Below are positions 1 to 8,999 of a DNA stretch of 54,768 bases, piece after piece. This DNA comes from Nitrosomonas sp. Lineage in GTDB: Bacteria > Pseudomonadota > Gammaproteobacteria > Burkholderiales > Nitrosomonadaceae. Every line of letters begins with the position of its first letter. Position 1 is the stretch's first letter. The translations under genes were made by a program, and so were the position numbers. The notes beneath the pieces were generated by a model. It was not told the origin of the DNA, did not search any database, and saw only the letters and a program-made list of their open reading frames with translations. The stretch lies in contig BQJA01000011.1 of assembly GCA_021604405.1 (NCBI GenBank), forward strand, positions 1 through 54,768. The letters run 5' to 3'.

Positions 1-4
1 ACAG

Positions 5-1327
5 GTGAGTATTATGCCGAAATACGCCTTTCGCCGGCATTTAAGCGCGCCCGGTTTAATCAAAGCAGTTCGTGCTTGTTTTGACCGCATAGAAGATAAT
101 GGAAATAGCAAAGCATTTTCCCTGAGTGATTGTTTGATGTCGGGGTTCGCGGTTTTTAGTTTGAAGTATCCTTCATTATTGCAATTTGATCATGGGCGGA
201 ATGATGAATTGGTTCAAGATAACCTGAAATCTTTGTATGGCATTGCTCGCGTACCATCAGACACTTACTTGCGAGAACGATTGGATACTGTTTCTCCTGC
301 GTTTTTGCGTCGGCCTTTCAGACGCATATTTCATTTGCTTCAGCGCGGCAAGGGATTGGAAGGGTTTGATTACCTGGATGACTATTATCTTTTATCCATT
401 GACGGAACGGGTTATTTTTCTTCTTCGCAGGTTCATTGTGAACAATGCTGCCAGAAGCATCACCGTGATGACCGGGTCACGTATTATCATCAGATGCTCA
501 GCGCAGCGCTGGTTCATCCAGACAAACCTGAAGTATTTCCATTGGCGCCGGAACCGATTATGCAGCAAGACGGACAACGTAAAAACGATTGTGAACGCAA
601 TGCAGCAACGCGATTATTGAACGCTCTCAGGCGAGAACATCCGCACATGAAGCTCATTATCGTAGAAGATGGGCTGGCCTCCAATGCACCGCATATCCGT
701 CATCTTCAAAAACTGAACTTGCGTTTTATCCTCGGTGCCAAACAGACCGACCATCGATTTCTGTTTGACTGGGTGAATACCACTGCAGGAACCAAAACCC
801 ATGAATTCATAGACGGCAAGGGTATCAGGCACAATTTTCGCATTCTCAATGGCGTTCCGCTAAACGATGCCAATTTTGATCTTGAGGTTAATTTCCTGGA
901 ATACTGGGCACATCATCCTTCCGGCAAGACCCAGTATTTCTCCTGGGTTACAGACATTACGATCACACCTGAGAACCTTATGCAACTCATGCGTGCCGGG
1001 CGTGCACGCTGGAAAATCGAGAATGAAACATTTAACACCCTGAAAACACAAGGCTACCACTTCGAACATAACTTTGGCCACGGTTATCGGCATTTGTCCA
1101 CTGTCTTTGCCTATCTGATGATGCTGGCGTTCCTGGTCGATCAGGTACAGCAGCATTGTTGCGCCTTGTTTCAACAAGCAAAGCACAATGCAGAGCGAAA
1201 AAAATATTTCTGGGAGAAAATGCGCGGTTTATTCTTCCATTATCTCCTGCCGGACTGGGAGACTTTGTATAAAACAATCGCCTTTGGAATAAAACCAACC
1301 GTACCACTCTTTAATGATTCGTCTTAA
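5..1327 (+). mobile_element. IS4-like DDE transposase
   Basis: About 440 residues with the layout of an IS4-superfamily DDE transposase. The likely catalytic acids are the Asp in SIDGTGY (about residue 133), the Asp in VEDGLASN (about residue 222), and the Glu in the WKIENETFNTLK block (about residue 340), which matches the YREK-like C-terminal motif of the family. A Cys/His cluster (CEQCCQKHH) lies around residues 147-155. The track start is a GTG at base 5; an ATG at base 14 is equally possible, and anything upstream is outside the window. The ORF is intact, so the element may be active, but terminal inverted repeats could not be fixed because the left end is cut off. The exact IS family is unsure. 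Confidence 0.85.
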
Positions 1328-1499
1328 TGGCTAACCGGGACAGAGTATGTTCGAAGAATATTTTCCAGGGGAAAGTAGCCAATTTTAAAAACTGACTTGA
1401 GTCAGATGGTTTTGCTTTGCCTCAAAATATAGATTTCGCAAAAAATTCATAAATTTGATTTTGCAGCAAATGTGGGTCTAATTAGCGGGAGGTGCTGCT

Positions 1500-1530
1500 C
1501 CATGATACTCCCCTATTCTTAGTATCATGG
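1500..1530. repeat. Perfect 10-bp inverted repeat
   Basis: CCATGATACT at 1500-1509 is the exact reverse complement of AGTATCATGG at 1521-1530, with an 11-base spacer. No T-run follows on either strand, so it is not a simple terminator. It could be a palindromic IS end, the foot of a MITE or a protein-binding site. Confidence 0.7.
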
Positions 1531-1559
1531 TACGTCCAAAATTATAAAAGATAAATCTG

Positions 1560-1582
1560 ACCGCCTTAAAGGCGGTGGTTTT
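1560..1582 (+). repeat. GC-rich hairpin, possible IS200/IS605-type end
   Basis: ACCGCCT-TA-AAGGCGGT forms a tight stem-loop followed by GGTTTT. Hairpins of this look are common at the right ends of IS200/IS605-family elements and in their non-autonomous derivatives; it could also act as a weak terminator. No TnpA or TnpB coding trace is visible nearby, so the assignment is speculative. Confidence 0.35.
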
Positions 1583-1735
1583 AACCTTACTTCGGACTAA
1601 TAAAAACAGATTTCGAGATTTCACACAGTCTGGGTCGCTTTCGGCCATGAGCGGTTATTCATCGTTAGCGGCGTGAGCGTTGGAGCGGGGAAAGGCTGCA
1701 TGGATCGGTTGATTCCGCATGAATGCTTCATCAAA

Positions 1736-1771
1736 ACAAAAAATCCGGCGCAGAAGAGTCGGACTTTTTTA
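1736..1771 (-). terminator. Rho-independent terminator of the cold-shock gene
   Basis: Read on the minus strand, the stem AGTCCG/CGGATT (with one G-T pair) closes a 12-nt loop and is followed at once by a run of T. It lies a few bases beyond the csp stop codon, so it most likely ends that one-gene transcript. Confidence 0.7.
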
Positions 1772-1773
1772 AC

Positions 1774-1995
1774 TCAGTAGCCGATCAAGCAGACTGGCTG
1801 TTGGATGTTGGATGCCTGCTTGCCCTTTTGGCCTTGCGTCACGTCAAAGGTAACCTTTTGACCCTCTTTCAGTGTTTTGAAGCCGCTCATGTTGATCGCG
1901 GAAAAATGCGCAAACAAATCCTCACCGCCATTATCGGGTGTAACAAACCCAAAACCTTTTGCATCGTTAAACCATTTAACTATACCTGCTGCCAT
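1774..1995 (-). CDS. Cold-shock protein, CspA family
   Basis: A 73-residue single cold-shock domain protein that binds single-stranded RNA/DNA and melts RNA structure in the cytoplasm. The RNP1 motif KGFGFV (residues 13-18) and RNP2 motif DLFAHF (26-31) are intact, and [11 protein letters not shown] is the hallmark start of the fold. It is a few residues longer than the usual 67-70, with an unusual C-terminus ([13 protein letters not shown]). A strong Shine-Dalgarno AAGGAAG lies 7 bases before the ATG. It is a monocistronic unit with its own promoter, a leader of roughly 105 nt and a terminator; a long leader is typical of cold-inducible csp genes, where it controls translation. Which csp paralogue this is cannot be told. 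Confidence 0.95.
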   Translation of the reverse strand: MAAGIVKWFNDAKGFGFVTPDNGGEDLFAHFSAINMSGFKTLKEGQKVTFDVTQGQKGKQASNIQQPVCLIGY

Positions 1996-2108
1996 GTGAT
2001 TACTTCCTTTTTAAAAATAATGGGATAAACTCCCGAGAAACTACCTGAATCGAAGATTGCACATAGATGCCGATATTGCAAAAGCTTTGAATCAAATACC
2101 TACAAACT

Positions 2109-2136
2109 TTTATACTCTGACTGTGCTGAAAGTCAA
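2109..2136 (-). promoter_or_regulatory. Sigma-70 promoter of csp
   Basis: On the minus strand TTGACT (2131-2136) and TATAAA (2109-2114) are separated by 16 bases, a near-consensus sigma-70 promoter. Transcription would start near 2102, giving a 5' leader of about 105 nt before the csp ATG. Confidence 0.65.
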
Positions 2137-2140
2137 GCGA

Positions 2141-2570
2141 ATTCGAAAATAGGGTCATCTTACGTAAAGGTGTGCAATCATCAACAGAGTTTATTCAAAG
2201 ATATTGATATAAAACAATATTATCTATTTTAAGACTAGACTCCGGAATTTAGACGTAGAAATGATTTTGTTGCCTGGATTTAACAAAAGACCGACCTACA
2301 CCAGACAATGAAAAAGAGCTTGCCTGAAAACGAATGAAAACTTGTCGACAAACTTTGGATAGATTGTCTGATCCGTCAAGCACAAACGTGACACTTCATG
2401 CAATGCTATGAGCCACTGCTGCGGTGGGCCGTAAGTTAACGCTGGAAATACAATAAAAAATTTTAGTAGTCGGACTTGAACTGACAAACATAACAACTTT
2501 CTTGCTATTAAAGCCAATAGTATGGAAACTATATTTTTTCGTTAGCGCTTGGCAGACGGTTAGACTTTTT
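2141..2570. other. Gene-free stretch between csp and nhaA
   Basis: A minus-strand open frame (2296-2517) is present, but it matches nothing I recognise, lacks a clear ribosome site and faces away from a promoter. The rest is AT-rich. Nothing else is supported; promoters for the antiporter presumably lie here. Confidence 0.4.
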
Positions 2571-3920
2571 ATGATTACGGATCAGCAAGAAAATCCCGAA
2601 GCCACCCAATTACCGAAGGAATTTGTTGATCGGCTGAAGAGTCCCTTTGTGCGCTTTTTGTACATTGAGTCAGCCGCTGGGGCTATTCTTCTATTGTTCA
2701 CTGTTGCCGCACTCGTTCTATCCAACTCACCGTGGGCCGACTCGTTCGAACAAGCCTGGGAGATACAAGTAGGCCTTCAGGTTGGCTCGCTTGAGTTTAC
2801 CCGTTCGCTGCGAGAGTGGATCAACGATGGCATGATGACGCTGTTTTTCTTTCTTGTCGCATTGGAGCTCAAGCGGGAGTTGGTTCTCGGAGAGTTGAAC
2901 AAGCCTCGCATGGCCGCGCTATCCATAGCAGCCGCCCTGGGCGGCATGATCGTCCCCGCTGCGATATATCTGGCATTGCAATCAGGACAACCCGGCCAGA
3001 ATGGGTGGGGCACTGTCATGGCAACTGACACGGCGTTTGTTATCGGTTGCCTGGCACTGCTTGGCTCGCGCATCCCTCAAAGTTTACGCGTGTTTATGCT
3101 GTCTTTGGCGATTGTTGACGATATAGGTGCCATTCTTGTCGTCGCCATCGGCTACAGTAGCCACATTGTCTGGTGGCCGTTGGCGGTGGCTGCGCTTGGC
3201 TTAGTGATTACACGCGCCATGGCAAAGCTCGGCTTTCGCGGCTTTCCGCTCTACGTACTGGTTGGTGGACTCATCTGGCTTGCAGTGGATGCGTCCGGAA
3301 TCCACCCTACCATCACTGGTGTGATGCTCGGCCTGATGACTCCAGCGCGTCGATGGGTCAGCGACGAGCGGTTGTACGCGATATTGGGTCAGGTTATCGC
3401 GCATCCAGCCAGCAGCGAAAACAGCAGGGACACGAAGGATCGACAGACTTTGCAAATGGCCGAAATTGCCGCGCGTGAAACGCTTTCTCCAGTAGAGCGC
3501 TTGGAGATCGCGATACATCCTTGGGTGGGTTTTGTCGTTATGCCCCTGTTCGCATTTGCCAATGCCGGGTTGCCACTAACTTTAAACGACCTTGGTAGCC
3601 CGGTCACTGTGGCGATTTTCTCAAGTTTTGTGCTAGGCAAGCCTATTGGTATTCTGTTGTTCAGTTGGCTGGCTATACGTTTGCACATTGCGATTCGCCC
3701 CCCAGAGCTTACCTGGAGATTACTGATCGGCGGCAGCTTGCTCGCCGGGATCGGCTTCACCATGGCGCTGTTCATTGCGAACATGGCTTTCGGCAAGAGC
3801 CTAATTGGCAGCGCTAAGCTGGGAATCTTCCTCGCATCCGTTTTTTCTGCAGTGGCGGGGCTTGCACTTTTGATGTGGTCTTCTGCCCGTGGAAGAACTC
3901 CTAAGGCGGGTCACGAATGA
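2571..3920 (+). CDS. nhaA: Na+/H+ antiporter NhaA
   Basis: An inner-membrane sodium/proton exchanger used in pH and salt homeostasis. The chain has about a dozen hydrophobic segments. The family landmarks are present: FFFLVALELKREL after the second helix, ATDTAFVIG, and the paired aspartates of LSLAIVDDIGA, which correspond to the E. coli D163/D164 ion-binding pair. I choose the ATG at 2571 (MITDQQEN), giving 449 residues; the open frame extends to 2502, but those 23 extra residues do not look like NhaA. It is a solitary gene between mobile-element pieces, and its wobble positions look more GC-rich than the housekeeping genes further right, which suggests transfer. Confidence 0.95.
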   Translation: MITDQQENPEATQLPKEFVDRLKSPFVRFLYIESAAGAILLLFTVAALVLSNSPWADSFEQAWEIQVGLQVGSLEFTRSLREWINDGMMTLFFFLVALELKRELVLGELNKPRMAALSIAAALGGMIVPAAIYLALQSGQPGQNGWGTVMATDTAFVIGCLALLGSRIPQSLRVFMLSLAIVDDIGAILVVAIGYSSHIVWWPLAVAALGLVITRAMAKLGFRGFPLYVLVGGLIWLAVDASGIHPTITGVMLGLMTPARRWVSDERLYAILGQVIAHPASSENSRDTKDRQTLQMAEIAARETLSPVERLEIAIHPWVGFVVMPLFAFANAGLPLTLNDLGSPVTVAIFSSFVLGKPIGILLFSWLAIRLHIAIRPPELTWRLLIGGSLLAGIGFTMALFIANMAFGKSLIGSAKLGIFLASVFSAVAGLALLMWSSARGRTPKAGHE

Positions 3921-4327
3921 AAGGTGATTCATGCGAGGATGGAGCAATGACAATGGGTGTGGCTCGTGTTGCAAAAACTGGCGCTATTTCACCGTCTGCA
4001 TTGGGTCGGAAGAAGCCATTCGCCCCATGTTACCAAATGACAGCATACCAATTGGTCAAAACAACAATATAAATACTCACGTTGTTACTACTAAACTCGA
4101 ATACGGCAATACAAGGCCACTTGAATATTTTCTACGATCAATGGTTTTGCAGTTTCCCAGTCACCTGCCGACTATTGCTCCTCATTCTGAGATGCTGGGT
4201 GCTTGCTGATACGCGGTTGTCATGAGCCCTGTTTGCCTGATGCCGAATGCTTTCCCAAAGCGTGTCGGGCTGCCCAGGTTGGGTTGCCGAGTGTGTTGAT
4301 CTGGGGTTTGTAGAAAAACTGAACCCG
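3921..4327. other. Gene-free stretch between nhaA and the hydrolase
   Basis: A 92-codon plus-strand frame (3931-4209) is open, but its translation has no recognisable domain and no clear start signal. No terminator or repeat was identified. Confidence 0.4.
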
Positions 4328-5995
4328 TCAAGTTTCAGTGATATCGGACTGGACCTTCATTGGAATTGGTGAGCCTACCTCCGGCACCCGGTCCAACTCA
4401 ATTCGTAACTTTCCCTCAAAGCCCGTGCCTTTGACTTCGAAAACCCAGCCTTCGTTATCGGGCTGCATTTCTTTTCGAGCTTTGCTGGCCGTGCGAGCCT
4501 GAGCGTGGCCGCCTTCGAAGTCCTCGCCGTTATAGAGCCAAAGTGTTGGTGGGTGGTTAGTCTTGGTCTGGACCACGCGCACGTAATACTGTTTGCGGTA
4601 TACGACATTGTCCGAGAAGCCGATGCCGAAGGTATCACGCTCGCCAATGTAAAAGTCGGTACGGAACACCATATCGCGGTTGCGCTTCATTAGCGTCAAG
4701 CCGCTATCGTCGGCGAGATTGTCCTCTTTGATCTTGAGAAAACCTTCCCAGATAAGCCGATTGGGGCCGGCCCAACCGAACACCGTATCATCGGGCAATT
4801 TGTTGAGATCGACATCATTGAACGGTCCGTAACAATTTTCCGCGTCGCGACTTTGGTGGAAAAGTTCGAAATCGACAAAACGCGGTTTGACGCTGACACC
4901 AAAAAAGAATTCGCTGCTGCCGATCCAGTCCATGCCGCGTAGCACCTTCCCCTTCAACAAACGCAGACGAATCCGCACATTGCCATGGAAGAAACGCGTC
5001 GCAACCTCATAAGATTCGCGCGCAGTCACCAACGAATCCGAACCACCATGGCACTTGTGGACAAACGTTCTTGGACAGCTTGGCATCTGAGCGTTGGTGA
5101 TCTTGACTAGACCGTCGCTGCGATTATAGGCACGGCCGCCTTCACCAGCCTGGCTGAACAGCCGATTAAGGAATGAGGCGACACCGATATCGTAGCTCCG
5201 ATAGTTGGTGCCGACAACGGTCAGCATTCGTTCGGTCGGAAAGTGTTTAGCGAAATTCTTGAACGAGAGATCGAACGATTCGTCGGCTTGCTTATCGGGC
5301 GAGAAGACTTCGAGTTCATTGCTTGCGCCGATCGGGAGCCAGCCAATTTGGCTCAGCACCTGAAACGATACGCCCTGGTGCGGAGTGCCTAACGTGACAA
5401 TCTTGTTGATGTCTGTTTCGGCCTTGCGGCGGGCTCTCGGGTAAGTGATCTGGACGCATTGGCGGGTGATCAATCCACCCAAAGAATGGGCGATGATGTT
5501 GACTTTGGTACTTTCGCCATGGACGCATTGGGCAACCGCCTGGATCAGCTCAACCAGCCTTTTGAGAGCCTTGCCATAACGCTCAAGTGTGCGGTCACCG
5601 AGATCATAATAGCGCAGCACCCAGATTGTTCGAAGGGGATCGGGCATCTCGGTCAAAAGGCGCTCGGCCATTGCAGCATCCATAATAACGCGATCACCGG
5701 CGAAACACTCTTTGGGCATTTTCCTAGTCTTGCCGGCCCGTTCGTGAGCTTGATGTACATCATGCGGGTAATAGCCTATAACATTGGTGGCATCGCGATA
5801 GCCGAGTTCCGACTTCATTAGCCGCAAGATAAAGCCTTCGTAAATGTAATTCTCGCCGCGTTTTTGTGGATAAACGGTCCCGACATTGAAACCTTGGTAA
5901 GTAAGGGCCTGCTCATCCTCAATATCAAGGCCACCGAAACCGCGAATCAGAATAATAGGTAATGGCTTGCGAGTAACGCTGTCATTCGATGACAT
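4328..5995 (-). CDS. Alpha/beta-hydrolase (PGAP1/lipase-like), two-domain
   Basis: A 555-residue protein whose first 300 residues look like a serine hydrolase of the lipase/PGAP1-like type. It opens with a strand leading to IRGFGG, an oxyanion-type turn, and carries the nucleophile elbow AHSLGG with Ser171 as the probable nucleophile. TLGTPHQG (about 200-207) is typical of esterases acting on lipids. A His in the KCHGGSD block (about 330) may complete the triad. Residues 340-555 form a second, beta-rich part that I do not recognise. There is no signal peptide, so it appears cytoplasmic. A good ribosome site (AGGAGA) precedes the ATG. It stands alone, flanked by gene-poor DNA and an IS fragment, with GC-rich wobble positions. 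Substrate unknown. Confidence 0.75.
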   Translation of the reverse strand: MSSNDSVTRKPLPIILIRGFGGLDIEDEQALTYQGFNVGTVYPQKRGENYIYEGFILRLMKSELGYRDATNVIGYYPHDVHQAHERAGKTRKMPKECFAGDRVIMDAAMAERLLTEMPDPLRTIWVLRYYDLGDRTLERYGKALKRLVELIQAVAQCVHGESTKVNIIAHSLGGLITRQCVQITYPRARRKAETDINKIVTLGTPHQGVSFQVLSQIGWLPIGASNELEVFSPDKQADESFDLSFKNFAKHFPTERMLTVVGTNYRSYDIGVASFLNRLFSQAGEGGRAYNRSDGLVKITNAQMPSCPRTFVHKCHGGSDSLVTARESYEVATRFFHGNVRIRLRLLKGKVLRGMDWIGSSEFFFGVSVKPRFVDFELFHQSRDAENCYGPFNDVDLNKLPDDTVFGWAGPNRLIWEGFLKIKEDNLADDSGLTLMKRNRDMVFRTDFYIGERDTFGIGFSDNVVYRKQYYVRVVQTKTNHPPTLWLYNGEDFEGGHAQARTASKARKEMQPDNEGWVFEVKGTGFEGKLRIELDRVPEVGSPIPMKVQSDITET

Positions 5996-6726
5996 AATGT
6001 ATCTCCTAAAAAGCCGGCATTGTTATCGCACCGGCGTTTGTTGGCGACATTCTTGACGAAATCGGTCAAACAGCCTGCTTTGCCACGAATCCGATAGGAG
6101 AGACAGATTGGGCACTGTGAACATGATCGTGCCGAGCCAAATGGTCACACACCCCTTAACTTCCTCGCATTTACAATCTTCATTTCGTTATCTTTGATCA
6201 CGAAATATAGGTAGTCCCATTGGCGTTGTGCGTCTTCCGGTCGAATTTGTTCATTAATTCGGCTGTCCCTCTATGCTGTCTAGCAAGTAATGATATCGTT
6301 TCCGTATATCTTCCATACTTTTGGCATTAGTAGCAACAAAGTGGGCTATTGTCAAATCTATTGTATGACAATCAATCGACGGCCTGTATTAGGCCTCGCA
6401 ATTTATTTAATTATGGCTATTTTATTTGAATTGCCGCCATTACCCTTAATAAGCCTGATTATGGTGTGTTGTGTTGAGTTATACGTTCTTTTTTATTAAC
6501 CTTATAATTTCTTTCTCAGAATCTGAAGCTAGCGAAATAAACTTTTTTGCTGTTCTTGAAACGACTCAACACCCTGTATATTAACATTTTGTATAATTGA
6601 AAGAAGTTGACTGGCTGCTTTTGACCGATAGCAACCCTAATCAAACAGTGGAATAGTGTAAATTAGTCGTCCCTGAGAAACCAATCAACCAACTGATAAC
6701 ATTAAATAATATTTATATTTTTAGTG
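5996..6726. other. Gene-poor stretch with a possible gene fragment
   Basis: Mostly AT-rich. On the minus strand 6145-6270 is an open frame without a Met start. Its translation (for example QRQWDYLYFVIKDNEMK) reads like real protein and ends in TGA, so it may be the tail of a lost gene. A 69-codon plus-strand frame at 6290-6499 is hydrophobic and unconvincing. Confidence 0.35.
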
Positions 6727-6779
6727 ATCATTTCGACCGAAGATGGTAAAATAACGTATTATTTTCTGGTCGAAATGAT
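6727..6779. repeat. Long hairpin ahead of the IS5-like gene
   Basis: ATCATTTCGACC (6727-6738) and GGTCGAAATGAT (6768-6779) are a perfect 12-bp inverted repeat. Nested inside is a second perfect pair, AAAATAA (6748-6754) and TTATTTT (6759-6765), around the loop CGTA. The structure ends eight bases before the transposase ATG, so it could be an IS end, a transposase operator or an mRNA hairpin that limits transposase translation. Confidence 0.75.
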
Positions 6780-6787
6780 GCTTAAAA

Positions 6788-7234
6788 ATGCTCAAAAAAA
6801 GTAGTTCCACCCATCAAACGAACCTATTTGGAACCGACTTGCTTTTGCAGCTTGATCCAAATGACCCACTACTCAAATTATCCACAGCTATTCCCTGGCA
6901 TCACTTTGAAGAAGCTTTCTCAATTCATTGCCAAAAAACTGTCGGTGCACCGAGTAAACCGATACGTTTGATGGTTGGATTGTTGCTGCTCAAGCAATTG
7001 GAGGATCTGAGTGATGAAGCAGTTGTTGTACAGTGGAAGCGCAACCCTTACTACCAGGCTTTTTGTGGCATGAGAGAGTTTCAAAGAGAATTGCCGTGCC
7101 ACAGTACAGAGTTAGTGCATTTCCGTAAGCGAATTGGTAAAGAAGGGGTTGAGAAGATTTTCCAGATGAGTGTCAGCCTGCATGGCGAGTTGGCGCTGGA
7201 AGATGCGGTCAATATTGACACCATGAACCGCTAA
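6788..7234 (+). pseudogene. Truncated IS5-family transposase
   Basis: The 148 residues match the N-terminal half of IS5-family transposases (DUF772 region): the LMVGLLLLKQLEDLSDE helix, the WKRNPYYQAFCG block and the HFRKRIG motif. The frame reaches NIDT, where intact relatives continue into the first catalytic Asp region (typically IDTT followed by a Lys/Tyr-rich stretch), but here two stop codons follow at once. The C-terminal catalytic half is absent from the downstream DNA. It is therefore a dead fragment, probably cut by deletion. The hairpin directly upstream may be the original left end or control region. Confidence 0.85.
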
Positions 7235-7538
7235 TAATACAGAGGTAAATGTTGGGTTGCACTAGCCGGCCGGGTTTCCTGGTCCGCTCGCGAAAGACTT
7301 TGTGTTTTGTGTTATCGCAGTCATATTTTTCCATCAGATTGATTTTCAATTAGCAATGGTTATTAGCGGTGCCAGAATGAATCACAAGATAGCGAAAATA
7401 AAATAACTGTCTATTTCTAATGCTATTTAAGGCTTAAATTAATCATATGATTGGCTGTTTCCATGAAACCGTGCGCATCGTTTATAAAATGCTTTTGTTA
7501 GAGGCAGTTTTTCTGTCTGTAAGGGGCGGGTGTTACGC
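7235..7538. other. Gene-free stretch after the IS fragment
   Basis: No coding region is supported. The break point of the truncated transposase lies at its left edge; the right part leads into the promoter of the small lipoprotein. Confidence 0.4.
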
Positions 7539-7568
7539 TTGAATGGCCGACTGCTTTCGTTATATACT
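7539..7568 (+). promoter_or_regulatory. Sigma-70 promoter of the small lipoprotein
   Basis: TTGAAT (7539-7544) and TATACT (7563-7568) are separated by 18 bases, about 50 bases ahead of the lipoprotein ATG. Confidence 0.5.
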
Positions 7569-7617
7569 AACCATACGCACACCGTTAAAAACAATTTTTG
7601 ATAAGGATATTTTAATA

Positions 7618-7767
7618 ATGAGACTTTCTCTTTTTCTAGCAATCTTGGCAATGTTTATTTTAACTGCCTGTGGAAGGCCAGAACAGGCGCTTCCCGAATC
7701 TGAAAAAGAAAATTACGAAAAGATAATGGCAGGTGAGGAAGCGGAAGGGGTTGATCCGCGTCAATAA
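7618..7767 (+). CDS. Small lipoprotein (LptM-like in size)
   Basis: A 49-residue lipoprotein precursor. The signal peptide [18 protein letters not shown] ends in the lipobox LTAC with Cys18 as the lipidated residue, leaving a mature peptide of about 32 residues that is acidic and has the sequence GRPEQALPE just after the Cys. The ATG at 7618 is preceded by AAGGA at good spacing, and the sigma-70 promoter is just upstream, so the longer open frame starting at 7543 is rejected. Size and layout recall LptM (YifL), which in enterics is next to dapF and helps mature LptD; here the neighbour is dapA-bamC. The homology is not demonstrated. Confidence 0.75.
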   Translation: MRLSLFLAILAMFILTACGRPEQALPESEKENYEKIMAGEEAEGVDPRQ

Positions 7768-7780
7768 CAATCAAATCCTC

Positions 7781-7819
7781 GCATAAAAAAAACCGCCATA
7801 AAGGGTGGTTTTTTTATGC
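7781..7819. terminator. Bidirectional terminator
   Basis: GCATAAAAAAAACCGCC, a short loop, then GGGTGGTTTTTTTATGC form a stem flanked by A- and T-runs, placed between the converging lipoprotein and bamC genes. It can stop transcription from both sides. Confidence 0.85.
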
Positions 7820-7844
7820 GCATTCATTGCTTGAATAAGCGAAG

Positions 7845-8999
7845 TTATTTTAGTTGCTCATATAGTAAATTAAGGATACGATTTGTTGTATTGGCGTTTG
7901 TAGGGGTGTTATTTTCAGTCAACACTTTAACATTGCTACTGTTCGCACCCGTTTCACTCACTTGAATATGGTATTTTTCCGCTGTAGGTGCATCGTTTCT
8001 GTTCCAGAAAACGAGGCCTGATAAAATCCCATCATCATCGCTGCTTTTATGGCTATCTGCATCGGGATCAACATAGCGTACAAAATACATCCCATCCAGG
8101 CGGTTTCGATCTTCGACGGTAAAACCAATACGGTCCAGCGCCAGTCCAACACGACGCCATGAACGATCAAAAGACTCTTTTACTACAAGCACGTCTTTTT
8201 GTTCGGGATTAATATACGCCCTTGCCTGGGCCGCCGTATTATTCACCGTCGCCAATTCAAGTTTTGCACGTTCCTCTTCGACGCCAAAACGCAGCATTAA
8301 GCGGGATAGCATTTCAGCTTCGAGATCCGGGTCTGCCGGGCGGGGTTGCCAGATTGTGCGTTGGGCGCTACCGCCTTGAATAACTTCATCCATACCGCGA
8401 TGGCTGATATAAATTTCGGTTGTGCCGCCCTGGCCGCGTTCCAGCCGAGTGCGGAATTTGTCACGTTCAGCAGTCGAGTACAGACTATCCAGAACGGTAG
8501 AAAGAATAGTGCGAATAAAATCCTGCGGAATTTTTGCACGGTTCTCGGCCCAGTCTGTTTCCAAGATTCCGGTTTCTGGGTTCTCTATCTTGATCAAGAA
8601 TCCTAGTTCTTGCCAGAATTCTTTCACGATCGGCCAGACAGTTTCTGGAGGTTGCGGGACAACCAGCCAGCGTTGCGTGCCTGCGCGCTCAATATGAGCA
8701 CCCTGGTCTGACATAGGCAGCAGTGAAGACGACATCGTAACAGGCTGGTTGCCACGCTCCTGGTTATAGGTAGAAAAAGTTGCATTTGATGAATTGGTGT
8801 CAGGAATGTTGTATCGCTCATCAACGTTCGGCGCCATCAAGTCGGGCGGAACGTCCAAAGGCGGTAATTTGCCCGCCGACTTGTAATCAATGGTTTTTTG
8901 CTCTGTAAAGAGATGGCAGCCTGTAAGAATTAAGGATGACATTAATACAATGCAAGGTACGAGTTGGCGCTGCCATTTTATATTCGACTTTATATTCAT
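7845..8999 (-). CDS. bamC: Outer membrane assembly lipoprotein BamC
   Basis: Accessory lipoprotein of the BAM complex that inserts beta-barrel proteins in the outer membrane. The 384-residue precursor has a type II signal with lipobox LTGC (Cys28), then the long unstructured N-terminal segment with the BamC signature YKSAGKLPPLDVPPDL, which in E. coli lies against BamD. Two helix-grip domains follow (about 100-230 and 265-384). It starts directly after the dapA stop with no spacer, so the two are translationally linked; dapA-bamC is the standard proteobacterial order. It ends at the bidirectional terminator. Confidence 0.93.
   Translation of the reverse strand: MNIKSNIKWQRQLVPCIVLMSSLILTGCHLFTEQKTIDYKSAGKLPPLDVPPDLMAPNVDERYNIPDTNSSNATFSTYNQERGNQPVTMSSSLLPMSDQGAHIERAGTQRWLVVPQPPETVWPIVKEFWQELGFLIKIENPETGILETDWAENRAKIPQDFIRTILSTVLDSLYSTAERDKFRTRLERGQGGTTEIYISHRGMDEVIQGGSAQRTIWQPRPADPDLEAEMLSRLMLRFGVEEERAKLELATVNNTAAQARAYINPEQKDVLVVKESFDRSWRRVGLALDRIGFTVEDRNRLDGMYFVRYVDPDADSHKSSDDDGILSGLVFWNRNDAPTAEKYHIQVSETGANSSNVKVLTENNTPTNANTTNRILNLLYEQLK

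Larger units (their letters stand above)
1328..1735. other. Gene-free stretch with two palindromes
   Basis: No credible coding region. It holds a perfect 10-bp inverted repeat (1500-1509 and 1521-1530, arms CCATGATACT/AGTATCATGG, 11-nt spacer) and, 30 bases on, a GC-rich hairpin (1560-1576). Around 1630-1655 is a motif of the type GGTCGCTTTCGGCCATGAGC that turns up as intergenic debris in proteobacteria. The set looks like remains of mobile DNA between the IS and the cold-shock gene. Confidence 0.5.

Noticed and set aside
2296-2517. 73-codon minus-strand frame
   Set aside because: No recognisable domain, no ribosome site, unusual composition; probably chance.
3931-4209. 92-codon plus-strand frame after nhaA
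   Set aside because: No family resemblance, and another frame over the same bases reads just as well; no start signal.
6290-6499. 69-codon hydrophobic frame
   Set aside because: AT-rich DNA gives such frames by chance; no ribosome site or homology recognised.
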